Shown one piece after another: positions 18,639 through 27,757 of a stretch of 64,000 nucleotides of DNA. The notes under the pieces were generated by a model. It was given only the letters and a program-made list of their open reading frames with translations, did not search any database and was not told where the DNA came from. The position numbers and the translations under genes are program-made. Location of the stretch: assembly GCA_027023305.1 (NCBI GenBank), contig JALVVR010000070.1:1-64000 (forward strand), written 5' to 3'. The DNA is from Campylobacterales bacterium. GTDB taxonomy: Bacteria; Campylobacterota; Campylobacteria; Campylobacterales; QNZT01. The number at the start of each line of letters is the position of its first letter. Within the stretch, counting starts at the first letter, position 1.

Positions 18639-18657
18639 TATACAGTAAGACTGTATA
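18639..18657. promoter_or_regulatory. 19-bp palindromic operator candidate between nirA and the NarK-type gene
   Basis: TATACAGTAAGACTGTATA is a perfect 8-bp inverted repeat with a three-base spacer, almost in the middle of the 147-base divergent intergenic region. TATAAT-like stretches lie on both sides, so a dimeric regulator bound here could act on both promoters. It is not an FNR/CRP (TTGAT-N4-ATCAA) or NssR-like (TTAAC-N4-GTTAA) site. No regulator gene is adjacent. Confidence 0.55.
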
Positions 18658-18734
18658 AAAAATAATCAATAAACCTCTTGTCATATTTTATTATTTAGAT
18701 AATATTTTATTATAAATTATCGGAGGTTTTAACA

Positions 18735-20015
18735 ATGGCAAGTTTCAAAGAATTAAAAGGGCAGGGACATTTTCCTACACTTTTGGCAGCATTTTTATAT
18801 TTTGATTTTAGTTTTATGGTTTGGACAATGCTAGGTCCATTATCTACCGAAATAGCAGAATCTTTAGCAACTCATGGATTTATGATGAGTGCAGGGCAAA
18901 AAGCAACTTTGCTCTCTATTCCTATACTTTCAGGTGCAATTCTTAGGATACTTTTAGGTTTTGGAGTTGATAAGCTTGGAGCTAAAAAGACTGCTTTGAT
19001 GGCTCAAACAGTAGTTATATTAGTACTATTTTATGCTTTTTTTAGAGGAGAGAGTATAACTTACAGTGAGCTTTTAGTAGTAGCACTTGGACTTGGATTT
19101 GCAGGAGCTAGTTTTGCAGTAGCACTTCCTCAAGCTGGGCAGTGGTATCCACCTCGCCTTCAAGGAGTAGTTTTAGGTATAGCAGGAGCTGGAAATATCG
19201 GTGTTGTTTTAGACTTCTTATTTGCACCAAAAATAGCAGAGTATTGGGGATGGCAAGCAGTTTTCTTAGTAGGTGGAGTTTTATCAACTATCATCTTTAT
19301 AGCTTATACTTTTATGGCAAAAGATGCACCCTCTAATGTATATAAGCCAAATCCAAAAAAACTAAGAGATTATGGAAAACTTTTAAAAGACAAAGATACT
19401 TGGTGGTTTAACCTATTTTATGCGATAAGTTTTGGTGGTTTTGTAGGATTTGCAGGGTACATGAAAGTCTATCTTATGAATACTTATCAAGCAGATATGA
19501 GTGCTTTTGGATTAGAATATTTTAACGAGCCAAATGTAAAAGTAATTGCAGGGTATTTCGGAGCTTTGACTATCTTTGCTGGAGCAGTACTTAGACCAGT
19601 TGGTGGAGCAGTTGCAGATAAGATGGGTGGTGTAAAATCTCTATATATCTTTTTTGGAGCAGTAGCCCTACTAGCAGTTTTAAATGCTAGTGTTAAGTTA
19701 CCATTTGGTGTAGCGATACTAGTTCTTTTTCTTATCATGGCAAATCTTGGTATGGCAAATGGAGCAGTTTTTCAACTAGTACCACAAAGATTTGGTAAAG
19801 ATATAGGTATCATGACAGGTATCATAGGAGCAGCTGGAGGACTTGGTGGAACAGCTTTGATAAAAACTTTAGGATGGAGTAAAGGTGTTTTTGATGGATA
19901 TAGTGCAGGATTTTTTATATTTGCAGCAGTTGTTTTAGTTGCGATTTTAGGTATCAGTATGGTAAAAACTAGATGGAGAACTACTTGGGGACTACAAGCT
20001 GGTGGTAGGATATAA
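18735..20015 (+). CDS. narK: nitrate/nitrite transporter, MFS family NarK/NrtP type
   Basis: 426 residues with about twelve membrane segments. Glycine-rich nitrate-signature-like stretches occur in helix 5 (GLGFAGASFAVALPQAGQWYP) and helix 11 (GIIGAAGGLGGTAL), and the arginine in RILLGFGVDKLGAKK is the conserved loop 2-3 region. Takes up nitrate, possibly in exchange for nitrite. Divergent from nirA-nasA across a shared regulatory region, so it supplies nitrate for assimilation. Good ribosome binding site GGAGG before the ATG. Followed by an 11-bp hairpin. Confidence 0.92.
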   Translation: MASFKELKGQGHFPTLLAAFLYFDFSFMVWTMLGPLSTEIAESLATHGFMMSAGQKATLLSIPILSGAILRILLGFGVDKLGAKKTALMAQTVVILVLFYAFFRGESITYSELLVVALGLGFAGASFAVALPQAGQWYPPRLQGVVLGIAGAGNIGVVLDFLFAPKIAEYWGWQAVFLVGGVLSTIIFIAYTFMAKDAPSNVYKPNPKKLRDYGKLLKDKDTWWFNLFYAISFGGFVGFAGYMKVYLMNTYQADMSAFGLEYFNEPNVKVIAGYFGALTIFAGAVLRPVGGAVADKMGGVKSLYIFFGAVALLAVLNASVKLPFGVAILVLFLIMANLGMANGAVFQLVPQRFGKDIGIMTGIIGAAGGLGGTALIKTLGWSKGVFDGYSAGFFIFAAVVLVAILGISMVKTRWRTTWGLQAGGRI

Positions 20016-20019
20016 AGTT

Positions 20020-20049
20020 AAGTTGAAAAGTTTTATAGCTTTTCAACTT
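20020..20049 (+). terminator. hairpin downstream of the nitrate transporter
   Basis: A perfect 11-bp stem AAGTTGAAAAG / CTTTTCAACTT around an eight-base loop begins four bases after the stop codon. There is no long T run on the plus side, so termination may be partial. It would also sit behind the small minus-strand ORF that ends at 20052. Confidence 0.55.
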
Positions 20050-20051
20050 CT

Positions 20052-20153
20052 CTAAAAATACTTAGTAATTTTCCACTTTCTTTTAAATGATATATAAGCT
20101 AGAACTGCTGACAAAATAAAAATAATTGGAACTAATAATACAGGCTCAAACAT
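20052..20153 (-). CDS. 33-residue single-pass membrane protein
   Basis: A minus-strand ORF starting at ATG 20153 after GAGGAG with seven bases spacing, one of the best ribosome binding sites in this stretch. The product begins MFEPVLLVPIIFILSAVLAY and ends with a basic tail (SFKRKWKITKYF), so one membrane helix of about 20 residues with the C-terminus in the cytoplasm. It overlaps the stop of the next upstream ORF by eight bases. I do not recognise the family. It lies in a 413-base interval that otherwise has no long gene. Confidence 0.5.
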   Translation of the reverse strand: MFEPVLLVPIIFILSAVLAYISFKRKWKITKYF

Positions 20154-20223
20154 CTAACAACTCCTCAAAAATCTCTTCTACACTTTTAAGCTTTATGTAG
20201 TTTAAAAAGACTCTACTCACCAT
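20146..20223 (-). CDS. 25-residue ORF upstream of the small membrane protein
   Basis: ATG 20223 opens MVSRVFLNYIKLKSVEEIFE and ends LLDV. It has no ribosome binding site of its own but its start lies within the end of another tiny ORF (20213-20251) that does. Joined by a one-base shift the two would read as a single helical, charged protein of about 37 residues. It may therefore be a frameshifted remnant, a translationally coupled small gene, or a sequencing error. Its coding sequence contains the ribosome binding site of the membrane ORF. Confidence 0.3.
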   Translation of the reverse strand: MVSRVFLNYIKLKSVEEIFEELLDV

Positions 20224-20251
20224 ATTTGCTTAAACTATCAATTTTTTGCAT
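20213..20251 (-). CDS. 12-residue leader-like ORF
   Basis: ATG 20251 follows AAGGA at a proper distance and encodes MQKIDSLSKYGE before a TAG. It overlaps the next ORF by 11 bases. It may be the true N-terminus of that ORF broken by a frameshift, or a short leader peptide. TATAAT on the same strand lies about 10 bases upstream of the ATG. Confidence 0.25.
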   Translation of the reverse strand: MQKIDSLSKYGE

Positions 20252-20427
20252 ATCAATCCTTATTATATCAAGATAGACTATATTATTTGTTTAGAGTGAA
20301 ATGTGTATAAAAGTAGCTAATAAAATTATTTTTATAAAGGACTTATATCACGGGAGTTTTTCATTAAGTCTTATTTTTCTACTTTTTCTTAACGATTTGC
20401 TAACATAGATTATTATACACTTCATGT

Positions 20428-21081
20428 ATGGCAAAAATATTACTTTTAGAAGATGATGAGGTATTATCTGAAACACTGGTTGAAATGTTAAGAGAAGAGG
20501 GCTTTGAAGTGGTCTTAGTATCTGATGGTGAATCAGCACTAGATGCAACATTTACACAACATTTTGATATCTTTTTGTTAGATGTAAATGTTCCTTTGAT
20601 GGATGGTTTTTCCTTTCTAAAAGCTTTGAGGGAGAGTGAAAACAATACACCAGCTATCTATATCACTGCTATGAGTGATGTTGCTTCTCTTTCAAAAGGC
20701 TTTGAAGTGGGTGCTGATGACTATATAAAAAAGCCTTTTGATTTTGATGAACTTTTGATTCGTATCAATGCACTACTTCGAAAATCCTATCATACATATG
20801 CCTATAAACTTTATAGTGGGGATTTTTATTTTATTATCAAAAAAGATGAACTCTATCATGACAATCACTTTATCCCTCTCTCTCCGTATGAGTTGAAAAT
20901 CACTAGATTACTTTTTCAAAATCTTGATAAAACAGTACAAAAACAAGAATTTTTAGAATACCTTCATGAAGGATATGAGATGAGCGAAGGTGCTTTGCGA
21001 GTTCATATCAACAAGCTTCGTAAAGTGGGGCTTTCTATCCAAACAGTCAAAGGAGTGGGTTATCGTCTTGCATCATCATGA
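20428..21081 (+). CDS. OmpR-family response regulator
   Basis: 217 residues. The receiver domain has acidic residues Glu8-Asp9-Asp10, phosphorylation site Asp52 and the conserved Lys102 in YIKKPFD. The C-terminal winged helix (about 128-217, with YELKITRLL and INKLRKVGLSIQTVKGVGYRL) binds DNA. It opens a six-gene plus-strand cluster with its kinase and a complete exporter, so it most likely controls those genes. The ATG has no ribosome binding site and sits 11 bases after a TATTAT box, suggesting a very short leader. Confidence 0.93.
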   Translation: MAKILLLEDDEVLSETLVEMLREEGFEVVLVSDGESALDATFTQHFDIFLLDVNVPLMDGFSFLKALRESENNTPAIYITAMSDVASLSKGFEVGADDYIKKPFDFDELLIRINALLRKSYHTYAYKLYSGDFYFIIKKDELYHDNHFIPLSPYELKITRLLFQNLDKTVQKQEFLEYLHEGYEMSEGALRVHINKLRKVGLSIQTVKGVGYRLASS

Positions 21082-22126
21082 AAACAGAGCTTTTTTAAAA
21101 TTTTTCATTACCTATTTTATCAGTATAGCGATTTTGATAGTGGTAGCAGGGTTTTTCTATTTTGCACAGATGCGAAATCATCTTTTAAGGATGGAAGAGT
21201 TTTCTCTGATTGAGTATGCTAGACATTTGAAGATGAATCTTCCTTTAACTGAGTTTACAGGAGATTTTTCGCATATCTTTATAGATGAAACCAAACATAT
21301 AGATATCAAAAACTTCACCGTGGGTAAAAAAAGATTTTCAAAGTTAATCCCCCAAAAGTTTAATAAAGGCTATATCAAAGTTTCAAAATCAACTAAAACT
21401 TTTAACCAAAAAGTATCAACTCTAAAACATAAAATACAATTTTTACAACTTTTGTTGCTTTTACTTTTTGCATATATCAGTTATCGTCTTGCAAGAAATG
21501 CACTACAACCACTTAAAGAGAGTATCTCGACATTGGATAAATTTGCTAAAGATTTGATTCATGACTTAAATACACCCGTTACCTCAATAAATCTTAACAT
21601 GAGGGTTCTTGAAAAAAATCCCCAATGTAAAAACAATAAAGCACTTTTAAGGTTGAAAAAAAGTGTACAAAGTATCAGTGAGTTACATGAAAATCTTACG
21701 ATTCTTTTAGAAGAAGAGACATTTCAGTTTCAAGAACTTAATGTATGTAAAATTGTAGATGATGTTGTTCAAGTACAACAAACTATCTATCCAAATATCA
21801 AATTTGAAATCCAGTGTAATCAACTCAAAGCAAAACTCAATCCAAATGCCACTAAACAAATCCTTCAAAACATCATTTCCAATGCTTGCCAGTACAATAT
21901 CCAAAATGGCTATGTTAAAATCTACACAAACAATAAGTCGCTTTTTATAGAAAATAGTGGTAAAGGAATCAAAGAACCCGATAAAATCTTTAACCGTTCT
22001 TATAGTGAGGTTCATAGTAGTGGGATTGGTTTAGATATCGTTAAAAGACTTGGCTTTGCGATGGATATCTTGATCGAAGTTAAAGCTAAAAGAGACGGTA
22101 CTATTTTTATCTTAACGATGCCCTAA
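21068..22126 (+). CDS. sensor histidine kinase
   Basis: I place the start at TTG 21068, overlapping the regulator gene by 14 bases, giving 352 residues; the earlier in-frame ATG lies deep inside the regulator gene. Two membrane segments (about 9-33 and 116-137) enclose a short periplasmic sensor. The H-box is HDLNTPV and the ATPase domain has NIISNACQYN, ENSGKGI and SSGIGLDIVKR. Partner of the upstream OmpR-type regulator. The signal is unknown; position before an exporter suggests a toxic or envelope-active compound. Confidence 0.9.
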   Translation: MHHHENRAFLKFFITYFISIAILIVVAGFFYFAQMRNHLLRMEEFSLIEYARHLKMNLPLTEFTGDFSHIFIDETKHIDIKNFTVGKKRFSKLIPQKFNKGYIKVSKSTKTFNQKVSTLKHKIQFLQLLLLLLFAYISYRLARNALQPLKESISTLDKFAKDLIHDLNTPVTSINLNMRVLEKNPQCKNNKALLRLKKSVQSISELHENLTILLEEETFQFQELNVCKIVDDVVQVQQTIYPNIKFEIQCNQLKAKLNPNATKQILQNIISNACQYNIQNGYVKIYTNNKSLFIENSGKGIKEPDKIFNRSYSEVHSSGIGLDIVKRLGFAMDILIEVKAKRDGTIFILTMP

Positions 22127-22162
22127 TATAAATATATTATCATGATACTCAAAAGGATATGC

Positions 22163-23419
22163 ATGTTTAAATATGTTTTTTTACTATTGTTGCTGATGCT
22201 CTCAGGATTAAATGCAAAAGTTTTAACACTTGATAGTTGTGTTAATAAAGCAATCGCTTCTCATCCTGATATACATAGATTTATGTTGCAAGTAGAAAAA
22301 AGCCAAAGTGGTATAAAAGCTGCGAAAGCTGATTATCTACCTAAAATATCAATAAATGGAGAGTATGATCCTCGTAAAACATTTGCATTATCACAAAATG
22401 GTACTTTTCACACGATTGAAGATGATAGTTGGCAAGAGGGAATCACACTTACTCAAAAACTTTGGGATTTTTCAAAAACAAGTTCGACTATCAAAGCATC
22501 AAAAATACAAAAATCCATCGCTAATCTTTCTCTTATAGAAGCAAAAGCCTTATTAAGCTATCAAGTTTCAATAGTATATGAAAATTTGCAACTACAAAAA
22601 GAGGCGATTAGAGTAAGAAAAGAAGATGTTAAAGCAAAAAAAGCATTTTATAAACAAGCCAAAGCATTGGTAAAGCAAGGGTTAAAAACTAAAGCAGATG
22701 CTTCAAGGTTTAAAGCTTCTTGGTATATCGCAAAAGAGAGTCTCTCTATCGCAAAAGCAGATTTTGAAAAAGCACGAGTGCAACTTTCTTACTATATAGG
22801 TGAAAAGATTCCTAAAAATGTTAGGTTAGAAAAAAGTTTTTTACATACTTTACCATCATTGCAGACTCAAAAGGTTTTAAAAAAAGTATTACAAAACAAT
22901 CCTTCTCTTAAAAGTTTACGAAAAAATATAAAAAAAGATGCACTGCTTTATAAAGCTACAAAAGCATCACACTATGGTTCTATAGATGCAGTAGCTTCAT
23001 ATAATCATCAAAGAAGTTTAAATAAATATGATAGTAAATTAGTAGGTATCAAAGTTAATATTCCACTTTATACTGGGGGAAAAACATCAGCACTTGTTCA
23101 ACAAAGTTTTTTAGAGATGCAAAGTGCAAAAGAGGTTTATAAATCAAAAGTTTTAGCACTTAAACAAGAAGTAAAAACACTACTTGTCGATATAAAACGA
23201 TATAATATGACGATTCAATCAAAAAAAGAACAGCTAAAATCTGCTAAAGAGACTATGGCAATACTGCAAGCTAGATACAAAGAGGGGTTGAGTACATATA
23301 TGGAAGTACTTGATGCAAAGGCTTTGGTCTTGACCGTAAAGCTGGGATTGCTCAATGCTCGTTTTGCACAAAGCACAATTTTTCATCGTCTCCATTATCT
23401 TGAAGGAAAAATATTATGA
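22163..23419 (+). CDS. TolC-family outer membrane efflux protein
   Basis: The start at ATG 22163 follows AAGGA by five bases and yields a clean signal peptide (MFKYVFLLLLLMLSGLNA), better than the ATG 21 bases upstream. About 418 residues, mostly long helices with heptad character and two copies of the TolC-type repeat; YKEGLSTYMEVLDAKALVL is a conserved second-half segment. It should form the trimeric outer membrane channel for the adaptor and permease encoded next. Overlaps the adaptor gene by 4 bases (ATGA). Confidence 0.9.
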   Translation: MFKYVFLLLLLMLSGLNAKVLTLDSCVNKAIASHPDIHRFMLQVEKSQSGIKAAKADYLPKISINGEYDPRKTFALSQNGTFHTIEDDSWQEGITLTQKLWDFSKTSSTIKASKIQKSIANLSLIEAKALLSYQVSIVYENLQLQKEAIRVRKEDVKAKKAFYKQAKALVKQGLKTKADASRFKASWYIAKESLSIAKADFEKARVQLSYYIGEKIPKNVRLEKSFLHTLPSLQTQKVLKKVLQNNPSLKSLRKNIKKDALLYKATKASHYGSIDAVASYNHQRSLNKYDSKLVGIKVNIPLYTGGKTSALVQQSFLEMQSAKEVYKSKVLALKQEVKTLLVDIKRYNMTIQSKKEQLKSAKETMAILQARYKEGLSTYMEVLDAKALVLTVKLGLLNARFAQSTIFHRLHYLEGKIL

Positions 23420-24585
23420 TAAAACAAAGTGAAATTTTGAAAAACAAATCTATACAGAAATATAGTTTAATAGCAATCATACTAGTGTTGCTTGTAGGAG
23501 TTTTTTATAAAAAGGTTTATATTCCTAAAACAACTTATGATTACACTTTGGTAAAAGTTGGTGCGATTGATGTTAATGTTAAAGGTATAGGAAATGTCAA
23601 TGCCAAAGATATTTACAATATCACAGCACAAAGTGGTGGTAAGATTTTACATCTTTATACAGATATTGGAAAATGGGTTAAAAAAGGTGATCTTCTCATC
23701 GAGATAGATGGTGTTGATTTACCTGATCAACTAGAGATCACCAAAGTTACTTTGCAAAAAGCAAATTTTGAGTTTACAGCTTCACAAGAAGAGCTTAAAA
23801 ATCAACAGGCACAAAAAGTTTTGATAAAAAAATCATTTCATCGTTATCAAAAACTAAACAAACAAGGCTTTGCTGCTAGGGCTGAATATGATAAAGCATT
23901 GGCTGATTTAAAAAGTATAGATGCTATGATATCAGCTTCTAAAGCACAAATCAATATAGCAAAAGCACAAATAGAAGTTGCCCAAAAGAATATAGATGCT
24001 ATCCAAACAAAAATAGATAATTTAAAAATTTATTCGCCTATAAATGGATATGTTATCTCTAAAAATGCTCAAATAGGACAAGCTGTATTGCCTACTATGG
24101 CGATTTTTAACATTGTCGATCCAAAAACTTTATGGGTAGAGACAAAAATAGATGAGCGAATTAGTGCAAATGTTAAAGTAAATCAAAAAGCCACTATTAT
24201 GCTCAGTTCACAGCCCAATAAAATTTATAAGGCAGTAATCAAAAGAATATTACCTAAAAGTGATGCTATAACACTAGAGAGAGAAGTAGATGTTGCTTTT
24301 GAACATATACCTACACCTTTTTATATAAATGAACAAGCAGAAGTTCGTATCAAAGTTAGTCACTATGATAAAGTGAGTAAAATCCCATTAACAGCTGTTG
24401 TCCAAAAAGAGGGTAAAGTAGGTGTTTGGATTGCCAAAGATGGTCATGCACATTTTCAGATTATCCAAAAAATAGCCCAAAACGATAGTGAAATGGCAGT
24501 TTCAAATATTGATAAAAAAGCTAAAATTATTATCCCATCTAAGAGTAAAAAGCCACTAAGTGAAGGGATGAAAATCCACTTATGA
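23416..24585 (+). CDS. periplasmic adaptor (membrane fusion protein, HlyD/MacA/DevB type)
   Basis: 389 residues: a membrane anchor at about 15-31, then a lipoyl-like half domain (GGKILHLYTDIGKWVKKGDLL), a coiled coil of about 100 residues, the second lipoyl half (IYSPINGYVISKNAQIGQAV) and a beta-barrel region. It bridges inner membrane permease and TolC-like channel. Start and stop overlap its neighbours by 4 bases each. The arrangement adaptor-permease-ATPase is that of DevBCA or MacAB-like exporters. Confidence 0.9.
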   Translation: MIKQSEILKNKSIQKYSLIAIILVLLVGVFYKKVYIPKTTYDYTLVKVGAIDVNVKGIGNVNAKDIYNITAQSGGKILHLYTDIGKWVKKGDLLIEIDGVDLPDQLEITKVTLQKANFEFTASQEELKNQQAQKVLIKKSFHRYQKLNKQGFAARAEYDKALADLKSIDAMISASKAQINIAKAQIEVAQKNIDAIQTKIDNLKIYSPINGYVISKNAQIGQAVLPTMAIFNIVDPKTLWVETKIDERISANVKVNQKATIMLSSQPNKIYKAVIKRILPKSDAITLEREVDVAFEHIPTPFYINEQAEVRIKVSHYDKVSKIPLTAVVQKEGKVGVWIAKDGHAHFQIIQKIAQNDSEMAVSNIDKKAKIIIPSKSKKPLSEGMKIHL

Positions 24586-25727
24586 TACATCTAGCAAAAG
24601 AGGACATCAAACATACACTTGGTAAGTTTATTGTCACTGCGATGGGAGTTGGGATGCTTTTGGGTATCGTCCTTATCATGATAGGTGTTTATAGGGGAAT
24701 GCTTGATGATGCAGAAGTTTTACTCAAAGATATTCATGCAGATTTGTGGGTGGTGCAAGAAGGTACACTAGGACCGTTTGCCGAAGCATCAAGAATACAC
24801 GAAGATTTAAAATATACTTTGAAATCAATCGAAGGTATTGATAAAAGTGAAGCGATTACATTTCAAAGTATCCAACTTCCCCAAAAAGATAAAAAAGTAA
24901 GAGTTCAAGCAGTTGGTTATGATGTTTTTGGAGAGATAAATCCTATCAATCCACAAAGAATTATCAAAGGTCGAGTATTAAAAACTGATCATTATGAAAT
25001 TGTTGTTACCGATAAAACAGGCTTTGCTTTAGATGATAAAATCAAACTTGGAAGACATTTTTATAAGGTAGTGGGTATAACTCATGGCACAGTTTCCTCT
25101 GGTGGAGATTCTCTTATCTATCTAAGTCTTAAAGATGCACAAGAAGTACAGTTTTCCTACTCAAACAATCGTATTCAAACAGATAGACACAGAGGTATCC
25201 TTGCCAAAGATGCACATCTAGTCAATGCCATCATAGCGACACTGAAACCTGGATATTCTGTCGATGAAGTAGCGAAAAATATTAGAAAATGGTTACATAA
25301 AAGTGTTTATACAGCACAACAACAAAAAATAGTTTTAACGAAAAATGTTATCGAAAAAGCATCTAAACAGATTGGGTTATTTACTGCTATTTTGGTTGTG
25401 GTATCAACGATTATTATTGCATTGATTATTTATACCATGACACTTGAAAAAATGAAAGAGATATCTATCATGAAACTAATAGGTTTACCAAATAGTATTA
25501 TTATTAAGATGATTGTAGAAGAAACCCTTTTACTCGGTGTGCTGGCATTTATCTTTGGTAATATCTTTTCTCATGCAATTTATACCAAATTCCCAAAGCA
25601 TGTTTTACTACAAATTCCAGATGCATGGACATTGTTTGGTATCGTAATCATTGCTTCTATATTGGCATCTTTTATTGGTGTTAAAAAAGTAATCAATGCA
25701 GATCCAACTGCAGCGATAGGAGGATAA
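24582..25727 (+). CDS. ABC transporter permease, FtsX/DevC type
   Basis: 381 residues with one N-terminal membrane segment (about 17-38), a large periplasmic domain of about 220 residues and three C-terminal segments (about 262-285, 306-333 and 345-366). This is the MacB/FtsX/DevC topology. The motif MTLEKMKEISIMKLIGLPN before the second segment is the cytoplasmic loop that contacts the ATPase. Unlike MacB, the ATPase is a separate protein encoded next. Substrate not predictable. Confidence 0.88.
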   Translation: MIHLAKEDIKHTLGKFIVTAMGVGMLLGIVLIMIGVYRGMLDDAEVLLKDIHADLWVVQEGTLGPFAEASRIHEDLKYTLKSIEGIDKSEAITFQSIQLPQKDKKVRVQAVGYDVFGEINPINPQRIIKGRVLKTDHYEIVVTDKTGFALDDKIKLGRHFYKVVGITHGTVSSGGDSLIYLSLKDAQEVQFSYSNNRIQTDRHRGILAKDAHLVNAIIATLKPGYSVDEVAKNIRKWLHKSVYTAQQQKIVLTKNVIEKASKQIGLFTAILVVVSTIIIALIIYTMTLEKMKEISIMKLIGLPNSIIIKMIVEETLLLGVLAFIFGNIFSHAIYTKFPKHVLLQIPDAWTLFGIVIIASILASFIGVKKVINADPTAAIGG

Positions 25728-25728
25728 A

Positions 25729-26424
25729 ATGTCTGTAAAACAAGCTATAAAAGTTGAACGACTCAACAAATCTTTTGGAAAAGGTGATACTTTTGTTGAT
25801 GTTATAGATGATGCTTCTTTTGTTGTAAACAAAGGTGAACTAGTTGCACTTGTTGCACCAAGTGGTGCAGGTAAAACTACACTTTTGATGATGTTAGGAT
25901 GTGTAGAAGACCCAAACAGTGGTACTATCTGGCTGGGAGATGAAAAGGTATATGAAGATAAATGGCTTACCAAAGAGACAAGAAAAATCAGAAGAGAAAA
26001 AATAGGGTTTATCTTTCAGGCTCATTATCTCATCCCTTTTCTTAATATCATCGACAATCTTACATTGCTCCCACAAGCTGATCATGTTGATGAAAAAAAA
26101 GCACAAAAAAAAGCACGAGATTTACTTGCTTATTTTGATATTGCAGATAAAGAAAAAGCTATGCCATCTCAACTCTCTGGTGGACAAAACCAAAGAGCAG
26201 CTATCGCTAGAGCATTAGTAAATGAACCAGAAATCATACTTGCCGATGAACCAACAGCTGCACTTGATTCTCAAAGATCCCTAGATGTTATAAATATGCT
26301 AAAAAAAATCGCACAAGAACAAAATGTAGCAATCATCATGGTTACTCATGATGAACGAATGTTACCACATTGTGATAGAGTGATGAAGATAGAAAACAAA
26401 CATGTTATCTTGGATAAGATATAA
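25729..26424 (+). CDS. ABC transporter ATP-binding protein (LolD/DevA type)
   Basis: 231 residues: Walker A APSGAGKT at 43-50, Q-loop in FIFQAHYLIPF, signature LSGGQNQR, Walker B IILADEPTAALD and the switch histidine in MVTHDERM. It energises the FtsX-like permease one base upstream. Last gene of the exporter cluster; its stop lies two bases from the stop of the convergent helicase gene and no strong terminator is seen between them. Confidence 0.92.
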   Translation: MSVKQAIKVERLNKSFGKGDTFVDVIDDASFVVNKGELVALVAPSGAGKTTLLMMLGCVEDPNSGTIWLGDEKVYEDKWLTKETRKIRREKIGFIFQAHYLIPFLNIIDNLTLLPQADHVDEKKAQKKARDLLAYFDIADKEKAMPSQLSGGQNQRAAIARALVNEPEIILADEPTAALDSQRSLDVINMLKKIAQEQNVAIIMVTHDERMLPHCDRVMKIENKHVILDKI

Positions 26425-26426
26425 AT

Positions 26427-27683
26427 TCAACTTTTAGTATTGGAACGATTTCCTTTTGAATATCTGTTTTGTCCTCTGCTACGAGTATTTTTATTTCGTG
26501 AGTTTCTAGCACCGTTTTGTTTTTTAGGTTCAGGTTTGATAGTTGGGTCTGGTTCAAAACCTTCTATCTGTATTTTTTCTATCTTTGTTTTGATGAGTTT
26601 TTCTATATCTCTTAGCAAATCTTTTTCATCTATACAAACAAGTGAAGCAGCTTCTCCTTCTCTCCCAGCTCGTCCAGTACGACCGATACGATGAATATAA
26701 TCTTCTGGAACATTTGGTAGCTCAAAGTTTATAACATGAGGGAGTTGATCTATATCTATCCCTCTTGCTGCTATATCAGTTGCTACAAGTGTTCTAACTG
26801 TGCCATTTTTGAAATTGGCAAGAGCTTTTGTTCTAGCTCCTTGACTTTTGTTACCATGAATAGCAGCTGAAGTGATACCTCTTTTTGCCAAAACTTCACT
26901 TAGTTTGTTTGCTCCATGTTTAGTTCTTGTAAAGATAAGCACTTGCTTCCAGTTGTTCTTTTTGATAAGGTGGATTATCAGCTCTCTTTTTCTTGATTTA
27001 TCTACAGGATAGACTACTTGCTTGACTTGTGAAGTTGTAGTATTTGCACGAGCTACTTCTATCAAAACAGGACTGTTAAGCAAAGTATCTGCAAGCTTTT
27101 TTATATCTTTTGAAAATGTCGCAGAAAAAAGTAAACTTTGTCTTTTTTTAGGAAGTAATGCCAAGATTTTTTTAATATCATGAATAAACCCCATATCCAA
27201 CATCCTATCTGCCTCATCCAAAACAAGATACTCTACACTAGAAAGATTTATAGCCTTTTGTCCAGATAAATCAAGCAATCTCCCAGGTGTAGCGATAACT
27301 ATATCAACACCCTTTTTCAAGCGAGCTTTTTGAGGATTTATCCCAACTCCACCAAAGATAACAGCATGAGAAAAAGGTAAATACTTACTATAAGCATCTA
27401 CATTCTCAGCCACCTGAGCTGCAAGTTCACGAGTAGGAGTAAGGATCAAAGCTCTAACTTTTCTACCTTTACCTTTTTGGGTAGGTATATCGCTAAGAAG
27501 TTGTAAGATTGGCAAGGTAAAACCAGCAGTCTTCCCAGTACCAGTCTGAGCCCCTGCTAAAACATCTTTTCCCTCTAAAATAACTGGTATAGCTTGCTTT
27601 TGTATAGGTGTTGGAGTTATATAACCCGTCTCTTTGATAGCCCTTAGTATAGGCTCACTAAGCCCGAGTGTTGTAAATGACAT
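26427..27683 (-). CDS. rhlE: DEAD-box RNA helicase, RhlE type
   Basis: 418 residues with Q motif ([14 protein letters not shown], then TPIQKQAIP), Walker A AQTGTGKT at 45-52, LDEAD near 150, SAT in LFSATFS and [12 protein letters not shown] basic Arg/Asn/Gly-rich tail follows the helicase core ([18 protein letters not shown]), as in RhlE, and probably binds RNA. Likely roles are ribosome assembly and RNA turnover. Monocistronic, convergent with the exporter cluster. Confidence 0.9.
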   Translation of the reverse strand: MSFTTLGLSEPILRAIKETGYITPTPIQKQAIPVILEGKDVLAGAQTGTGKTAGFTLPILQLLSDIPTQKGKGRKVRALILTPTRELAAQVAENVDAYSKYLPFSHAVIFGGVGINPQKARLKKGVDIVIATPGRLLDLSGQKAINLSSVEYLVLDEADRMLDMGFIHDIKKILALLPKKRQSLLFSATFSKDIKKLADTLLNSPVLIEVARANTTTSQVKQVVYPVDKSRKRELIIHLIKKNNWKQVLIFTRTKHGANKLSEVLAKRGITSAAIHGNKSQGARTKALANFKNGTVRTLVATDIAARGIDIDQLPHVINFELPNVPEDYIHRIGRTGRAGREGEAASLVCIDEKDLLRDIEKLIKTKIEKIQIEGFEPDPTIKPEPKKQNGARNSRNKNTRSRGQNRYSKGNRSNTKS

Positions 27684-27757
27684 TTATTACCTTTGTTAAG
27701 TTACATCTATTGTATCGTAATTGGTTGAGAGTTTTGTTTAGTTATGGACTAATACAT

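Noticed and set aside
18658-18734. FNR-type site in front of the nitrate transporter
   Set aside because: Only a half site (ATCAA) is present; no TTGAT partner at the right spacing.
20990-21067. Upstream ATG for the histidine kinase gene
   Set aside because: It lies far inside the response regulator gene and would add 26 residues that only translate regulator codons in another frame; TTG 21068 gives a normal N-terminus.
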